64,000 nucleotides of DNA from JAKAAZ01 sp963817855 (GCA_963817855.1 CAWFQA010000001.1:1922001-1986000); one strand, 5' to 3'; counted from the stretch's first letter, positions 9,846 to 19,058 are shown. Notes: generated by a model from the letters alone, not told the origin. A program made the numbers and translations.

Positions 9846-12800
9846 ATGTTTTACCACCACCTGCGGTCACACAAATTACGATCAAAGATCCATCTGACCG
9901 GATTCGCGCGTGCCCTTCTCCAAATGCTGCTAGTGTTGGCGAGCGTAGCCTGGATTTCGACCGCGCTTCCATGCTGGGGCCAGACGACCACGGGAAGCAT
10001 CGCTGGGACTGTAACAGATGCGACAGGAGCGGTAGTTCCAAACGCCGCAGTGAGTGCAACCAACGCAAGTACAGGTGTCGCTAGCCGCACCACCGCGGAT
10101 TCCTCCGGGCACTATGCCTTTTTATCGCTGCCTTCCGGGACTTACACGATCTCGGCCACGCAATCGGGCTTTGGTACCACGAACCTGACTGGCATTTCCC
10201 TCAGAGTCGATCAGCAGATCACCCAGAATTTAGTATTAACGGTAGGCGCGGCAAAGCAAACCGTGACGGTGGAGGCCACTCCGACATTGGTGGACACTAC
10301 GAGCGCCAGCATTGGTACGGTTGTCGGACAGGCTGACATTCTGGATATGCCGCTCAATTTAAGGGAAGTCACCGCCCTCGCCCTGCTGGTTCCAGGGACA
10401 GTTGACACAACCGGGAGATCGCTGGCAACGGGTCCGGCGAATGGCTCCGGTTTCAATGACTTCGGATATAGCGGGTCGGGAGGTGGTTCGGGCGGCAATA
10501 TTCTTTTGATTGACGGAATGATTTCCCGGGCACTGAACAACAGCAGTTTCGCTTTAGCTCCGCCTCCCGAAATGGTTCAGGAATTCAAGATTCAAAACAA
10601 CGTTTACGACGCCGCGTTCGGCTTGGCATCAGGCACAACGATGAATTTGATTACAGAATCAGGAACTGATGCGTTACATGGCTCTGCATGGGAATATGTA
10701 CGAAACAGTGCGATGGACGGAAGCGGCTACTTTTCCCAGGGAAAACCAGCACTGACCCGGAACCAGTTCGGCGGCGCAATCGGCGGTCCGATCGCCAAGG
10801 ACAAGATTTTCTACTTCGGGGCCTACGAAGGACTACGATTTACACAGGGACAGGTTTCGCCGAGTATAGTTCCTACCGCCGCCGAGAAGAGTGGGGACTT
10901 TAGTTCTTTCCTCACAGGGACTACTGCGAACCTGTGCGCCGCAAGTGGAACGGCTGCACCTCCCAACCTTAACTTTGACACCGGCCAGTTGTTCGATCCC
11001 GCGTCGGAGTACAACTACACCTGCCCGGCCGATCCGGCAAATCCTGGTGCTGGACAGACAACAATTTTGGCGGGTACGCCGATACCCGGAAACATGATAA
11101 CCACGCTCGACCCCGTGGCTCAAAAGGTATTGGCCCTTTTTCCCGCTCCAAACACGCCGGGGATTGTCAATTACACGAATCAGACGCCGCAGACACAGCA
11201 AAATAACCAATTCGATGCGCGTGTCGATGGCACCCTATCCAAGGTCAATACTATTTTTGTCCGTTACATGCTGGGTAATTCGAACATTGTCTTTCCTGGA
11301 GCCCTTCCATCCTTCAATGCTTATCAGCATTTCAGGGGACACAATCTGGTTGGCGGTTGGACTCGGGTTGTGGGCTCTTCTACGATCAACGATGTGCGAA
11401 TCGGGTATCAGCGGGATGACCTGACCTACACCTGCGAGGGATGCCCGAGGCCGCCAGGAACGCTGGCCAGCTTCGGCATCGCCGGATTAACGACTCCTTT
11501 GCCCCAGTTTGAGTTGTATCCAAACTTTTCTTTCCAAAACTTTCCGACATGGGGAGATGGTTTTCCCGGCTATTTTCCCGTCGCGGCCCCGGACTCTATT
11601 GAAAAATTTCAAGATACCTTCACTAAAGTCATCGGACGGCATACGCTTGCATTTGGTGCAGAGTTTGATTTCTGGCAAACCAAAGGTGTAAGTGATCCGT
11701 TGCAATCGAACGGGAACTTTGATTTCAATGGTCAATATTCATCTCTCGCCGGTGAAATACCGAACGTCAGCAGCGTCTCGGATTTAGCGGACCTCGAACT
11801 CGGTTATCCTTCCGGTGGCGACTACACCAAAAACGCCATCATCACCAATCTCGTCGGCGGACGCTGGATCGCATTGTTCGCCCAGGACAATTTCCATATC
11901 AGTCCCCGGTTTACCCTGCAGGCTGGACTGCGATGGGAGTACAACCGTCAGCCTATGGACACCCACAATGAGCTAGCGACCATTTTCCCGCTATCCAATA
12001 GCTTTACCCCGGGAGATGCGCTTCTGCTTACCGCATATCCGGACGCGCAAAACGACGCGCTTTGTTCAAATCCATATTTCATCTCAGCTACCGGACAATG
12101 CCTGGTAATGACTTCCGGCATGAGAAAGGAAAAAGGGCTGACTGGCAATAAGGTGAGGCAAGTTAGCTATGGCCCGGGTCCCGGATATTTTGCGCCGCGT
12201 CTCGGTGTGTCATGGCAGCCTACGAATTCCAACAAGCTCGTGTTGCACGCAGGCGGCGGGTTATTTTCTAACCTGCCCGATACAAACCGCCAGGGGTCAT
12301 TCGCCAATAACAACCCTGTGTCCACCCAGAGTCCCACCTATGTCACGGCCTTCGGCGCTCCGCCACCGCTGACCAATGGGGTTCCGACGAAAACGCAACA
12401 GGTTTTCGTCAATGCTCCTTCAGTATCTCTTTCAGAGATAACGGCACAGCTCATGCCAAGCCCCTTCTATAAGACATCTCAAAGCTATGCATGGAGCTTG
12501 AGCGTGCAGTCCCAGTTGGCAAAAGATTGGGGGCTGGAAGTCGCATACGTGGGAAACCGCGGTTTGCATTTGGATCGCGAGCATAACCTTGGCAATCAGG
12601 CGAAGCCCGGTGTTGGAGATCTGCAACCGCGCAGGCCATGGCCTGACTTTAATGCCCTGCAATACGACGATTTCACCGGATATTCGAACTATAACTCTGT
12701 GTATGGAAAGATTGAGAAGACAGCGTCAAATGGATTGGCGGGGCTAATTTCGTATACCTTTTCAAAAAGCTTAAACGCTGGAAATGGCAACGTGGACAAC

Positions 12801-13415
12801 CAGTCTGCGGTTCAAGATGATAACGATCAGAATGCTGATTACGGTCTGGCCGACTACAATATCAGTCAAACATTCGTAGCCAGCCTTATATACCAGCTTC
12901 CTTTTGGACGAGGGCGGAGATTCCTGGGAAGCGAGGGAGGGTTAGTCAATGTGCTGGTCGGAGGCTGGGAGGCTAGCGCGATTATTACCGCTCACACCGG
13001 TTTGCCATTCACGGTAACCTCGACACTCGATTATTCCAACACGGGAAGTCAATCGCCTCGGCCCGATCGCATATGCGAAGGTACGGGTCCGAAGACACTT
13101 TCCGAATGGTTTGACGTCAATTGCTTTACCACGGCCGCGTTGGCGCAGGCTTTTGCAAACGGGACACCTCGCTTTGGAACCTCCCGCAGAAATATACTGA
13201 TCGGGCCTGGTACACAGAATTGGGATCTGGCATTCATAAAGCGGACAAATGTCGGGAAAAGGGTAACAACCGAATTCCGGGGTGAATTTTTTAACGCATT
13301 CAACCATACCAATTTTGGGATCCCGGCTTCGACGGTCGGCACGAGCGATATAGGCATTATTTCATCCAGTTCCGGTCCAAGAGACATTCAGCTGGCTGTG
13401 AAGGTTGAATTTTGA
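9846..13415 (+). CDS. Oar-type TonB-dependent receptor 1
   Basis: 1189 residues. A signal peptide ending near CWGQ is followed by a carboxypeptidase-regulatory-like Ig fold (GSIAGTVTDATGAVVPNA, to about residue 130), a plug-like region (NNVYDAAFGLASGTTMNLI) and a long beta-barrel ending in Phe (IQLAVKVEF), as outer-membrane barrels do. Such receptors are abundant in Acidobacteriota and are thought to import glycans or peptides. ATG 9846 is chosen for its GGAGGG site eight bases upstream; an earlier TTG at 9768 lacks one. The IclR-type site before it suggests co-regulation with the D-amino-acid operon, so its ligand may be an amino-sugar or D-amino-acid-containing polymer. Confidence 0.85.
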   Translation: MFYHHLRSHKLRSKIHLTGFARALLQMLLVLASVAWISTALPCWGQTTTGSIAGTVTDATGAVVPNAAVSATNASTGVASRTTADSSGHYAFLSLPSGTYTISATQSGFGTTNLTGISLRVDQQITQNLVLTVGAAKQTVTVEATPTLVDTTSASIGTVVGQADILDMPLNLREVTALALLVPGTVDTTGRSLATGPANGSGFNDFGYSGSGGGSGGNILLIDGMISRALNNSSFALAPPPEMVQEFKIQNNVYDAAFGLASGTTMNLITESGTDALHGSAWEYVRNSAMDGSGYFSQGKPALTRNQFGGAIGGPIAKDKIFYFGAYEGLRFTQGQVSPSIVPTAAEKSGDFSSFLTGTTANLCAASGTAAPPNLNFDTGQLFDPASEYNYTCPADPANPGAGQTTILAGTPIPGNMITTLDPVAQKVLALFPAPNTPGIVNYTNQTPQTQQNNQFDARVDGTLSKVNTIFVRYMLGNSNIVFPGALPSFNAYQHFRGHNLVGGWTRVVGSSTINDVRIGYQRDDLTYTCEGCPRPPGTLASFGIAGLTTPLPQFELYPNFSFQNFPTWGDGFPGYFPVAAPDSIEKFQDTFTKVIGRHTLAFGAEFDFWQTKGVSDPLQSNGNFDFNGQYSSLAGEIPNVSSVSDLADLELGYPSGGDYTKNAIITNLVGGRWIALFAQDNFHISPRFTLQAGLRWEYNRQPMDTHNELATIFPLSNSFTPGDALLLTAYPDAQNDALCSNPYFISATGQCLVMTSGMRKEKGLTGNKVRQVSYGPGPGYFAPRLGVSWQPTNSNKLVLHAGGGLFSNLPDTNRQGSFANNNPVSTQSPTYVTAFGAPPPLTNGVPTKTQQVFVNAPSVSLSEITAQLMPSPFYKTSQSYAWSLSVQSQLAKDWGLEVAYVGNRGLHLDREHNLGNQAKPGVGDLQPRRPWPDFNALQYDDFTGYSNYNSVYGKIEKTASNGLAGLISYTFSKSLNAGNGNVDNQSAVQDDNDQNADYGLADYNISQTFVASLIYQLPFGRGRRFLGSEGGLVNVLVGGWEASAIITAHTGLPFTVTSTLDYSNTGSQSPRPDRICEGTGPKTLSEWFDVNCFTTAALAQAFANGTPRFGTSRRNILIGPGTQNWDLAFIKRTNVGKRVTTEFRGEFFNAFNHTNFGIPASTVGTSDIGIISSSSGPRDIQLAVKVEF

Positions 13416-13461
13416 CGGTGCGGCAATTACATTGGGAAGACCGGAATAGAGACACTGCGCC

Positions 13462-14214
13462 ATGAATAATATTGATCTATGCGGCCGCCGCGCTGTTATT
13501 ACCGGCGGTGCTCAAGGAATTGGGCGCGCGATAGCGGAAAGGTTTCTGGATTCAGGGGCGGAACTATCGCTTTGGGACGCAGACGAGAACCTTGTCAGAG
13601 CGACATCCCATGAATTGAGCGCCACAAAAGAGGTCCATTTCTGCGCGGTCGACGTGGCCGATGCGAAGGCGGTAGAAACGGCTACCGAACAAACCCTGCA
13701 GGCGCTCGGGAAGATTGAGATTCTGGTCGCCAACGCTGGGATCACCGGACCCAACGTAAAATTGTGGGAGTACCCAGTCGCTGCGTGGCGACAAGTAATG
13801 GATGTGAACCTGCACGGTGTCTTCCATTGCTGCAAGGCGATTGTGCCCTTGATGATTCAACAAAACTACGGGCGGATCGTCAATCTAGCATCGATTGCCG
13901 GCAAAGAAGGAAACCCGAACGCGTCCGCCTACAGCGCGTCGAAAGCTGGTGTAATTGCGCTGACGAAATCGTTAGGGAAAGAACTTGCACATCACAATAT
14001 AGCGGTCAATTGCATCACCCCGGCGGCTGCACGGACGAGGTTGTTCGAGCAGATGACCCAAGAGCATATTGATTACATGCTGTCGAAAATCCCACGCGGC
14101 CGGTTTGTCAGAGTGGAAGAAATCGCCTCGATGGTGGCGTGGTTGGCTTCTGAAGAAAATTCTTACACGACCGGTGCTGCCTTCGACTTGAGCGGTGGCC
14201 GGGCAACCTATTAG
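13462..14214 (+). CDS. SDR-family oxidoreductase (FabG-like)
   Basis: 250 residues, a classical short-chain dehydrogenase with TGGAQGIG nucleotide-binding motif, NAG at residues 90-92, catalytic Ser-Tyr-Lys in ASIAGKEGNPNASAYSASKAG, and the C-terminal FDLSGGRATY. The acidic D in LWDAD after beta-2 suggests NAD(H) preference. It begins 46 bases after TonB receptor 1 and ends 5 bases before the convergent IclR gene, so it likely shares the receptor's transcript. Substrate unknown; a hydroxy acid or sugar acid is plausible from context. Confidence 0.85.
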   Translation: MNNIDLCGRRAVITGGAQGIGRAIAERFLDSGAELSLWDADENLVRATSHELSATKEVHFCAVDVADAKAVETATEQTLQALGKIEILVANAGITGPNVKLWEYPVAAWRQVMDVNLHGVFHCCKAIVPLMIQQNYGRIVNLASIAGKEGNPNASAYSASKAGVIALTKSLGKELAHHNIAVNCITPAAARTRLFEQMTQEHIDYMLSKIPRGRFVRVEEIASMVAWLASEENSYTTGAAFDLSGGRATY

Positions 14215-14219
14215 CAAAC

Positions 14220-15014
14220 TCATAGAGTTAGAGACTCAGTTTCGGACTCCGGCCTATATCCGAGATGGGTCGAGATCTCAAGCGCCGTAGCTTTTACGGA
14301 TGAGGATAACTTCGCAACTTTCTCTTTGGGAATCTGCGCGGTTGTCCCGGCCACACTGACAGCGGAAATCACATTGTTGGCGGAGTCGTAAACCGGTACC
14401 CCGATGCAGCGAAACCCTATTTCGCCCTCTTCATCTTCGAAAGCATAGCCGAGTTCACGTACTTTCTTTAATTCGCGCGCCAATCTATCTGGGGAAGCTA
14501 TCGTGTTTCTGTTGTGTCGAGCCATCGCGCGCCCGGTCAACCGTCGATTCATGTTTGTCTCGGGCGCAAATGCCAGCAGGGCTTTGCCTACGCCGGAGCT
14601 GTTTGCATCAAGTCGCCTACCCACCCAGGTGGCCAGACGCAGCATTCCAGGGGCCTCGACCTTTTCAATGATCACGGCTTCGGCGTCCTCGAGAATCGCC
14701 ATGTGTACTGTGAGCCCGGTTTCAAGCATCAAATCCTGTAAGAAAGGTCTCGCCTGTTCACGCAAGTCAAGATTCTCGAGGGCCGTGTGGCTCAAGCTAA
14801 CGAGTTTGAGCCCAAAGTGATATTTCCCGTTTACCCGATTGTTCTTCAGATACCCCATCAATTCGAGGGTCCGGACCAGCAGATGAACGGAGCTCTTGGG
14901 TAATGCGAGCTTTCTGCTGATATCGGAGAGTGTGAGCCCACGTCTGGATTGTGCGAGAAGTTCCAAGATTGCAAGCGCTCGGCTAACTGAGGGAACTGTA
15001 TATGTCTTCTGCAT
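14220..15014 (-). CDS. IclR-family transcriptional regulator
   Basis: 264 residues: an N-terminal winged helix (LTLSDISRKLALPKSSVHLLVRTLELMGYL, about residues 27-56) and a C-terminal IclR effector domain (GLTVHMAILEDAEAVIIEKVE; GFRCIGVPVYDSANNVISAVSVAG). Family members bind small acids or aromatic effectors and act as activators or repressors on inverted-repeat operators. An operator-like repeat lies 24 bp before its start codon, suggesting autoregulation, and the same repeat occurs before other units at 1365, 6069, 9734 and 19268. It is the best local candidate for the factor that reads those sites. Confidence 0.9.
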   Translation of the reverse strand: MQKTYTVPSVSRALAILELLAQSRRGLTLSDISRKLALPKSSVHLLVRTLELMGYLKNNRVNGKYHFGLKLVSLSHTALENLDLREQARPFLQDLMLETGLTVHMAILEDAEAVIIEKVEAPGMLRLATWVGRRLDANSSGVGKALLAFAPETNMNRRLTGRAMARHNRNTIASPDRLARELKKVRELGYAFEDEEGEIGFRCIGVPVYDSANNVISAVSVAGTTAQIPKEKVAKLSSSVKATALEISTHLGYRPESETESLTL

Positions 15015-15037
15015 AGATTGTGGGTCCCTGCGTCCTA

Positions 15038-15051
15038 TCCAATATGCTGGA
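15038..15051. promoter_or_regulatory. Operator TCCA-N6-TGGA, probable IclR site 4
   Basis: TCCAATATGCTGGA lies 24 bp before the IclR start codon on the minus strand and 29 bp before TTGATC (15081-15086) on the plus strand. One bound dimer could thus limit the regulator's own synthesis while activating the rightward aminotransferase unit. Confidence 0.62.
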
Positions 15052-15284
15052 CGATAATCAGAGAGATTACCACATTACTCTTGATCTCAGAAAAGCCCGC
15101 AGGCGACACTATGCTGAGCTGTCAGGAGGAATTGGTCCTCTTTCGGCAACTGTTTCAGGACGGCGCGCATTGCGAGATCCACGAACGTTCACGAAACCAA
15201 TAGATGGAATGTATCGGCACTGACTTCAACTACAACAACACATGTACCACGTTCCTGAACCATCCCGCAGCAGGTTTGTAATAT

Positions 15285-15298
15285 CGAAATCGATTTCG
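15285..15298. promoter_or_regulatory. Perfect 14-bp palindrome, LacI-type operator candidate
   Basis: CGAAATCGATTTCG is fully self-complementary with a central CG, the style of LacI/GalR-family operators. It lies about 60 bp before the aminotransferase start at 15359. No LacI-family gene is in the window, so the assignment is tentative. Confidence 0.35.
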
Positions 15299-15358
15299 CC
15301 GAAAAGATTCGCTACGGTGCGAAGCTAGCTTTCACTGTAGAACAGGATCGGAGACAAC

Positions 15359-16720
15359 ATGCAGAACGATCGAGAATCCCAGAAGCTTCTGGCTCACAAT
15401 AAGAACTATATCCCCGGCGGTGTTGTCTCCGTAAATCGTGCGACACAGCCAGAGATTGCTTTCGCTAAGGGGGAAGGATCGAGGATTTGGGACGTCGATA
15501 GCAACGAGTACATCGATTACCACGCTGCTTTCAGTCCGCATTTTCTCGGCCACAATGACCCCTATGTGACAGAAGCCGTGATAAGGACTTTGCGGCGAGG
15601 GGCTAGCCTTTTTGGATCAGGCACAACGGCGCTGGAGGGCCAGCTTGCGGAGATGATATGCGAGCACGTCCCAGCCGTTGAATCTGTGCAGCTATTGAAT
15701 TCGGGGAGCGAAGCCACGTATGAGGCAATCCGCCTGGGTCGTGCGATCACCGGTAGAGACCATATCATCAAGATGCAGGGTGGCTACAACGGGTGGCACA
15801 ACGACGTTGCATGCAACCTCATGACGGCCTTGAGTGATGTCGGCCCGAGAAAGTCGCCTGGGGAGTATCCATTCCAGGCCATCAGCTCGGGAATCCCTAT
15901 AGAGCATCAGCGCCTGGTGCACAGCATCAATTTCAACGACCTCGATTCGGTCCGGTATGTCTGTGAAAACTATCCGATCGCTGCTTTGATTACTGAGCCT
16001 ATTCTCCAGAACGTCGGCATTGTAAAACCAAACCCCGGATATCTGAGCGGCTTACGAGAGTTGGCGGATGAGTTTGGCTTTGTCCTCATCTTCGATGAAG
16101 TCAAGACAGGCTTCCGCCATGCCATCGGCGGTTTCGCAAGCATTGCCAATGTCAAACCTGATCTCCTGGTGTTTGGCAAGGCCCTTGCGAATGGCTATCC
16201 CATCGCGGTTCTAGGTGGCAGAAAAGACATAATGGATCTGTTCGTCGCACCAGATCCATCCAAACGGGTTTTACTGGCGGGAACATACAACGGACATCCA
16301 GTCCCCACAGCTGCAGCGATAGCAACGATCGAGCGGCTGCGGATGAACAATGGTGAGGTTTACCGTCACGTAAATAGCCTGGGCGAGGTGATGGAAGGTG
16401 GTATTGAGTCAATTGTGGGAAAGATTGGTCTAAATGGTGTTGTTGCCCGCCAAGGCTCAGCCTTCTGTCTATACTTCATGGATCATCTCCCTACCGACTG
16501 GCACGACATCGCCATGCACCACGATTTTGATTTAGACACAGCATTTCGTCTGAATCTGGTTGACAGAGGAATCTACGTATTCCCGCTGGCGACCAAGCAG
16601 TGTTCAATTTCTGCAGCTCATAGCAAAGCTGACGTTGAAGAGACCTTACGATGCGTGGAAAGCTCACTGCTTCAGGCCGTTGCGGCGAAACAAGGCAATA
16701 CGGTCTCTCTTCCGCTTTAA
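15359..16720 (+). CDS. Class III aminotransferase (glutamate-1-semialdehyde aminomutase-like)
   Basis: 453 residues, PLP fold type I. The PLP lysine is K274 in LLVFGKALANGYP, preceded by the cofactor Asp in IFDEVKTGFR (D246). LLNSGSEATYEAIRLGRAITGR and GGYNGWHND are typical of the GSA aminomutase/omega-aminotransferase branch. A true HemL gene usually sits in housekeeping context; here the neighbours are catabolic, so an amino-acid or amino-sugar-derived amine is a likelier substrate. GGAG lies about ten bases before ATG 15359. A 3-hydroxyacyl-CoA dehydrogenase-like gene follows 52 bases later. Confidence 0.82.
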   Translation: MQNDRESQKLLAHNKNYIPGGVVSVNRATQPEIAFAKGEGSRIWDVDSNEYIDYHAAFSPHFLGHNDPYVTEAVIRTLRRGASLFGSGTTALEGQLAEMICEHVPAVESVQLLNSGSEATYEAIRLGRAITGRDHIIKMQGGYNGWHNDVACNLMTALSDVGPRKSPGEYPFQAISSGIPIEHQRLVHSINFNDLDSVRYVCENYPIAALITEPILQNVGIVKPNPGYLSGLRELADEFGFVLIFDEVKTGFRHAIGGFASIANVKPDLLVFGKALANGYPIAVLGGRKDIMDLFVAPDPSKRVLLAGTYNGHPVPTAAAIATIERLRMNNGEVYRHVNSLGEVMEGGIESIVGKIGLNGVVARQGSAFCLYFMDHLPTDWHDIAMHHDFDLDTAFRLNLVDRGIYVFPLATKQCSISAAHSKADVEETLRCVESSLLQAVAAKQGNTVSLPL

Positions 16721-16772
16721 TCCAGAAGCAGCGCACGTAATGCAAGGAACCTTTCCTTGGAGGATTAAAGCT

Positions 16773-17826
16773 GTGACTCTTAGAAAAACAGCAATGGAGC
16801 GCGATAAATCGGAGCATCGCCCTGCAGGAATACTTTCAGGAGAAACCACGATCGCGTGTGCGGCCGGTGTTGTGGGAATGGGCCTGATGGGTACAAGCAT
16901 CAGTGCCTGTCTTCTCGCGGCCGGCCATTCTGTGCATAGTATCGAGTCCAATCCGGCAAAGCTTCGAACCGCTCGTGCAAGGCTCTCAAAGTTGTTGAAA
17001 GAAGCTCAAGCCGAGGGCGTGATCACCGCAACACCAGCTACTCTACTTCAGCGGTTCACAATTTCCAATGAGAAATCCAATCTGAAGGATGCGGAAATAG
17101 TTATTGAGTCAACGGTTGAAGACCTCGGCGGTAAAGCGGCAAGTCATCAGCGACATCGAACAAGTCGTTTCCGAAAAAACATTGATAGGCAGCAACACCT
17201 CCGCAATTCCTGTCACAAACCTGCAAAGTAACGCCCGGCATCCTGAACGCATCGTGGGGCTGCATTGGGCCGAACCAGCACACCTCACGAGGTTCATGGA
17301 GATCATATGTGGCCGACACACTACGACCTCCAACGCCCAGCGCGCCTTGCGGCTGGCGCGCAAGTGGGGCAAGGAACCGTCACTTGTCCGCAAAGACATC
17401 CGTGGATTCATCGCAAACCGAATCATGTATGCGATGCTTCGCGAAGCCTTTTATCTGGTTGATGCTGGTTTTGCGTCGGTGGCGGACGTTGATCGATCGC
17501 TGCGCAATGACTTGGGGTATTGGATCACTTTAGCAGGCCCGTTCCGGTTTATGGACCTCACCGGCATCCAGGCTTATGCCACTGTGATGAAAGAGCTTTT
17601 GCCGGATCTAAGTTGCGCAACCGATGTACCACGTCTCATGCAAAAAGTTGTGGACTCTGGTGCGCGCGGAGTCTCTAACGCGAAGGGCTTCTATCGGTAC
17701 ACGCCCAAGCAAGCGAAGCGATGGGAGCAGCGATTCATGCAATTCAGCTATGAGATTCGCGCTTTGGCGGAGAAGTATCCCGAGGACGTGGGCGACAGCA
17801 GAATTTCAACTTCGGCTGCCGGCTGA
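16773..17826 (+). CDS. 3-hydroxyacyl-CoA dehydrogenase-family protein, frameshifted
   Basis: About 350 residues once repaired. The N-terminal Rossmann fold carries GVVGMGLMGTSIS; the C-terminal part carries SNTSAIPVTNL, GLHWAEPAHL, the GFIANRIMYAMLREAF helix and a six-helix domain. The reading frame changes near 17127: skipping one g joins VEDL to AVKRQVISDIEQVV, so one extra base explains the break. GTG 16773 is chosen for the TTGGAGGA site at 16758-16765; the frame is open further upstream but lies inside the aminotransferase gene. It may oxidise a beta-hydroxy acid or its CoA ester; lambda-crystallin-like or carnitine-dehydrogenase-like activity is also possible. Confidence 0.75.
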
Positions 17827-17837
17827 TAAAAGATGTC

Positions 17838-17894
17838 GGGGCATGAGCGGGCGGCGGATGAGACGAGATGCCCCAGGCCCATCACGCCGCCGCC
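17838..17894. terminator. Interleaved inverted repeats between convergent genes
   Basis: GGGGCAT (17838-17844) pairs with ATGCCCC (17868-17874), and GGCGGCGG (17850-17857) pairs with CCGCCGCC (17887-17894). The arms interleave, so the RNA can form either hairpin or an H-type pseudoknot. Its position between two converging stops suggests a termination or 3'-end role. There is no T-tract. Confidence 0.3.
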
Positions 17895-17938
17895 GTGCAT
17901 AGCGATGCCATTTACCGTCGTTATCCGTTATCTCCGTC

Positions 17939-18988
17939 TCAGTTCTTTAGCTTGGAAATATCGAAGAAGTCGCGCAGGTCCTTTACTCCGGCATCTGCCG
18001 CGGCTCCCAGCAATGGATGCAGACCGAAGATTTCCTCTTCCGTCTTCAGCATCGAGCTATGGGTGTAATGAATGTAGTTGGTGTATTCGCTATGACCACC
18101 GCCTTTGGCGAAGGGCGATAGGATGAACATACCGATCGGTCCATCGCTATAGGCACCGCTATCTTCGCCTTCATCCCATAGGATGAACAGTACGCCGGCC
18201 TTCTTGTACTCCGGTGAATTGGTAATCAAGCGAACATTCTCTTGTAGCCATTGATCGCTGCGACGCGTGTTATCCACGGGCTCGTCGCTGGCACACGGAG
18301 AAACACCCTCATGGCCGTCGTGACACACGTTCGGTGCGATGAAATTGTAGTGCGCCACTTTATGGTTGGCGATGTCCGTTGCCATCTCCGAATATGGGAC
18401 CACGTGCTTGATACAAAACGCCGATTGCGGATTGAAGTTGTCGGTGTCGTCCGCGAAATTGACTGCCGGCACGTGATTGACGTCGACTTCACTGAAATCT
18501 AGCGGACAGTCGTCATATTCCGGATTGCCGAAGTCTTGCTCCGCATAATCTTTCCAGGAAATTCCAGCGTTGGTCAAGAGACGCTCTATATGTTTGTGCG
18601 AGGTTATATCGTACGTAGCGGGCGTGTCATCGAAAAGTTTCCCGAAATTCGTCCCCGCTGCAAGCCACAGGTAATTCGGTGCGCTGGGATGATTCCCCGG
18701 TGGATTGTAGTACCGCTCGGCATGGGCCGCGTGATGCAGCAGCCATCCGTTGATGTATGGGGCCAGGGAGCTGCCTTTGATGTCCGGGTCCCCGAACGCG
18801 GCCCCAGCATTGTTTCCCGTCCAGTTGTGGTTCTCCATCAAAATGATCCAGACGTACTGAATCTTTGATGGAAATTTATTCGCCTTAGCGTCCATCTGCG
18901 AGGTTTGTGATTGTGCGTGCGTGGCCATCGGCATTGCGACGAGCGATGCCAGTACAGCCAGGAACAAGATCTTCCACGAGCGTTTCAT
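17939..18988 (-). CDS. Secreted phosphoesterase-family protein (phospholipase C/acid phosphatase-like)
   Basis: 349 residues. The signal peptide MKRSWKILFLAVLASLVAMPMATHAQ precedes a phosphoesterase domain (PF04185 type): IQYVWIILMENHNWTG at the start, HYNFIAPNVCHDGHEG and ILWDEGEDSG further on, containing the acidic and His residues expected for metal binding in this family. Homologues cleave phosphate monoesters or phospholipid head groups outside the cytoplasm. ATG 18988 is chosen for its AGGAGGGGG site; a longer frame upstream lacks one. A 7-bp inverted repeat lies about 50 bp upstream (19039-19058). Confidence 0.82.
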   Translation of the reverse strand: MKRSWKILFLAVLASLVAMPMATHAQSQTSQMDAKANKFPSKIQYVWIILMENHNWTGNNAGAAFGDPDIKGSSLAPYINGWLLHHAAHAERYYNPPGNHPSAPNYLWLAAGTNFGKLFDDTPATYDITSHKHIERLLTNAGISWKDYAEQDFGNPEYDDCPLDFSEVDVNHVPAVNFADDTDNFNPQSAFCIKHVVPYSEMATDIANHKVAHYNFIAPNVCHDGHEGVSPCASDEPVDNTRRSDQWLQENVRLITNSPEYKKAGVLFILWDEGEDSGAYSDGPIGMFILSPFAKGGGHSEYTNYIHYTHSSMLKTEEEIFGLHPLLGAAADAGVKDLRDFFDISKLKN

Positions 18989-19038
18989 ACGCCCCCTCCT
19001 GCTTTCAATCGAAGTACGGCCTAAGCCGTTGCTACATT

Positions 19039-19058
19039 GGTTGTCCACCAAGACAACC
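19039..19058. promoter_or_regulatory. Inverted repeat GGTTGTC-N6-GACAACC
   Basis: Two perfect 7-bp arms (19039-19045 and 19052-19058) with a 6-bp spacer lie about 50 bp upstream of the phosphoesterase start, a usual operator position. The regulator is unknown. Confidence 0.4.

Larger units (their letters stand above)
15015..15358. other. Divergent regulatory region between IclR and aminotransferase genes
   Basis: 344 bases without a supported gene. It holds the IclR-type site at 15038-15051, a TTGATC box at 15081, and a separate perfect palindrome at 15285-15298. The predicted rightward transcript has a leader of roughly 240 bases; I see no clear riboswitch in it. Confidence 0.6.
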
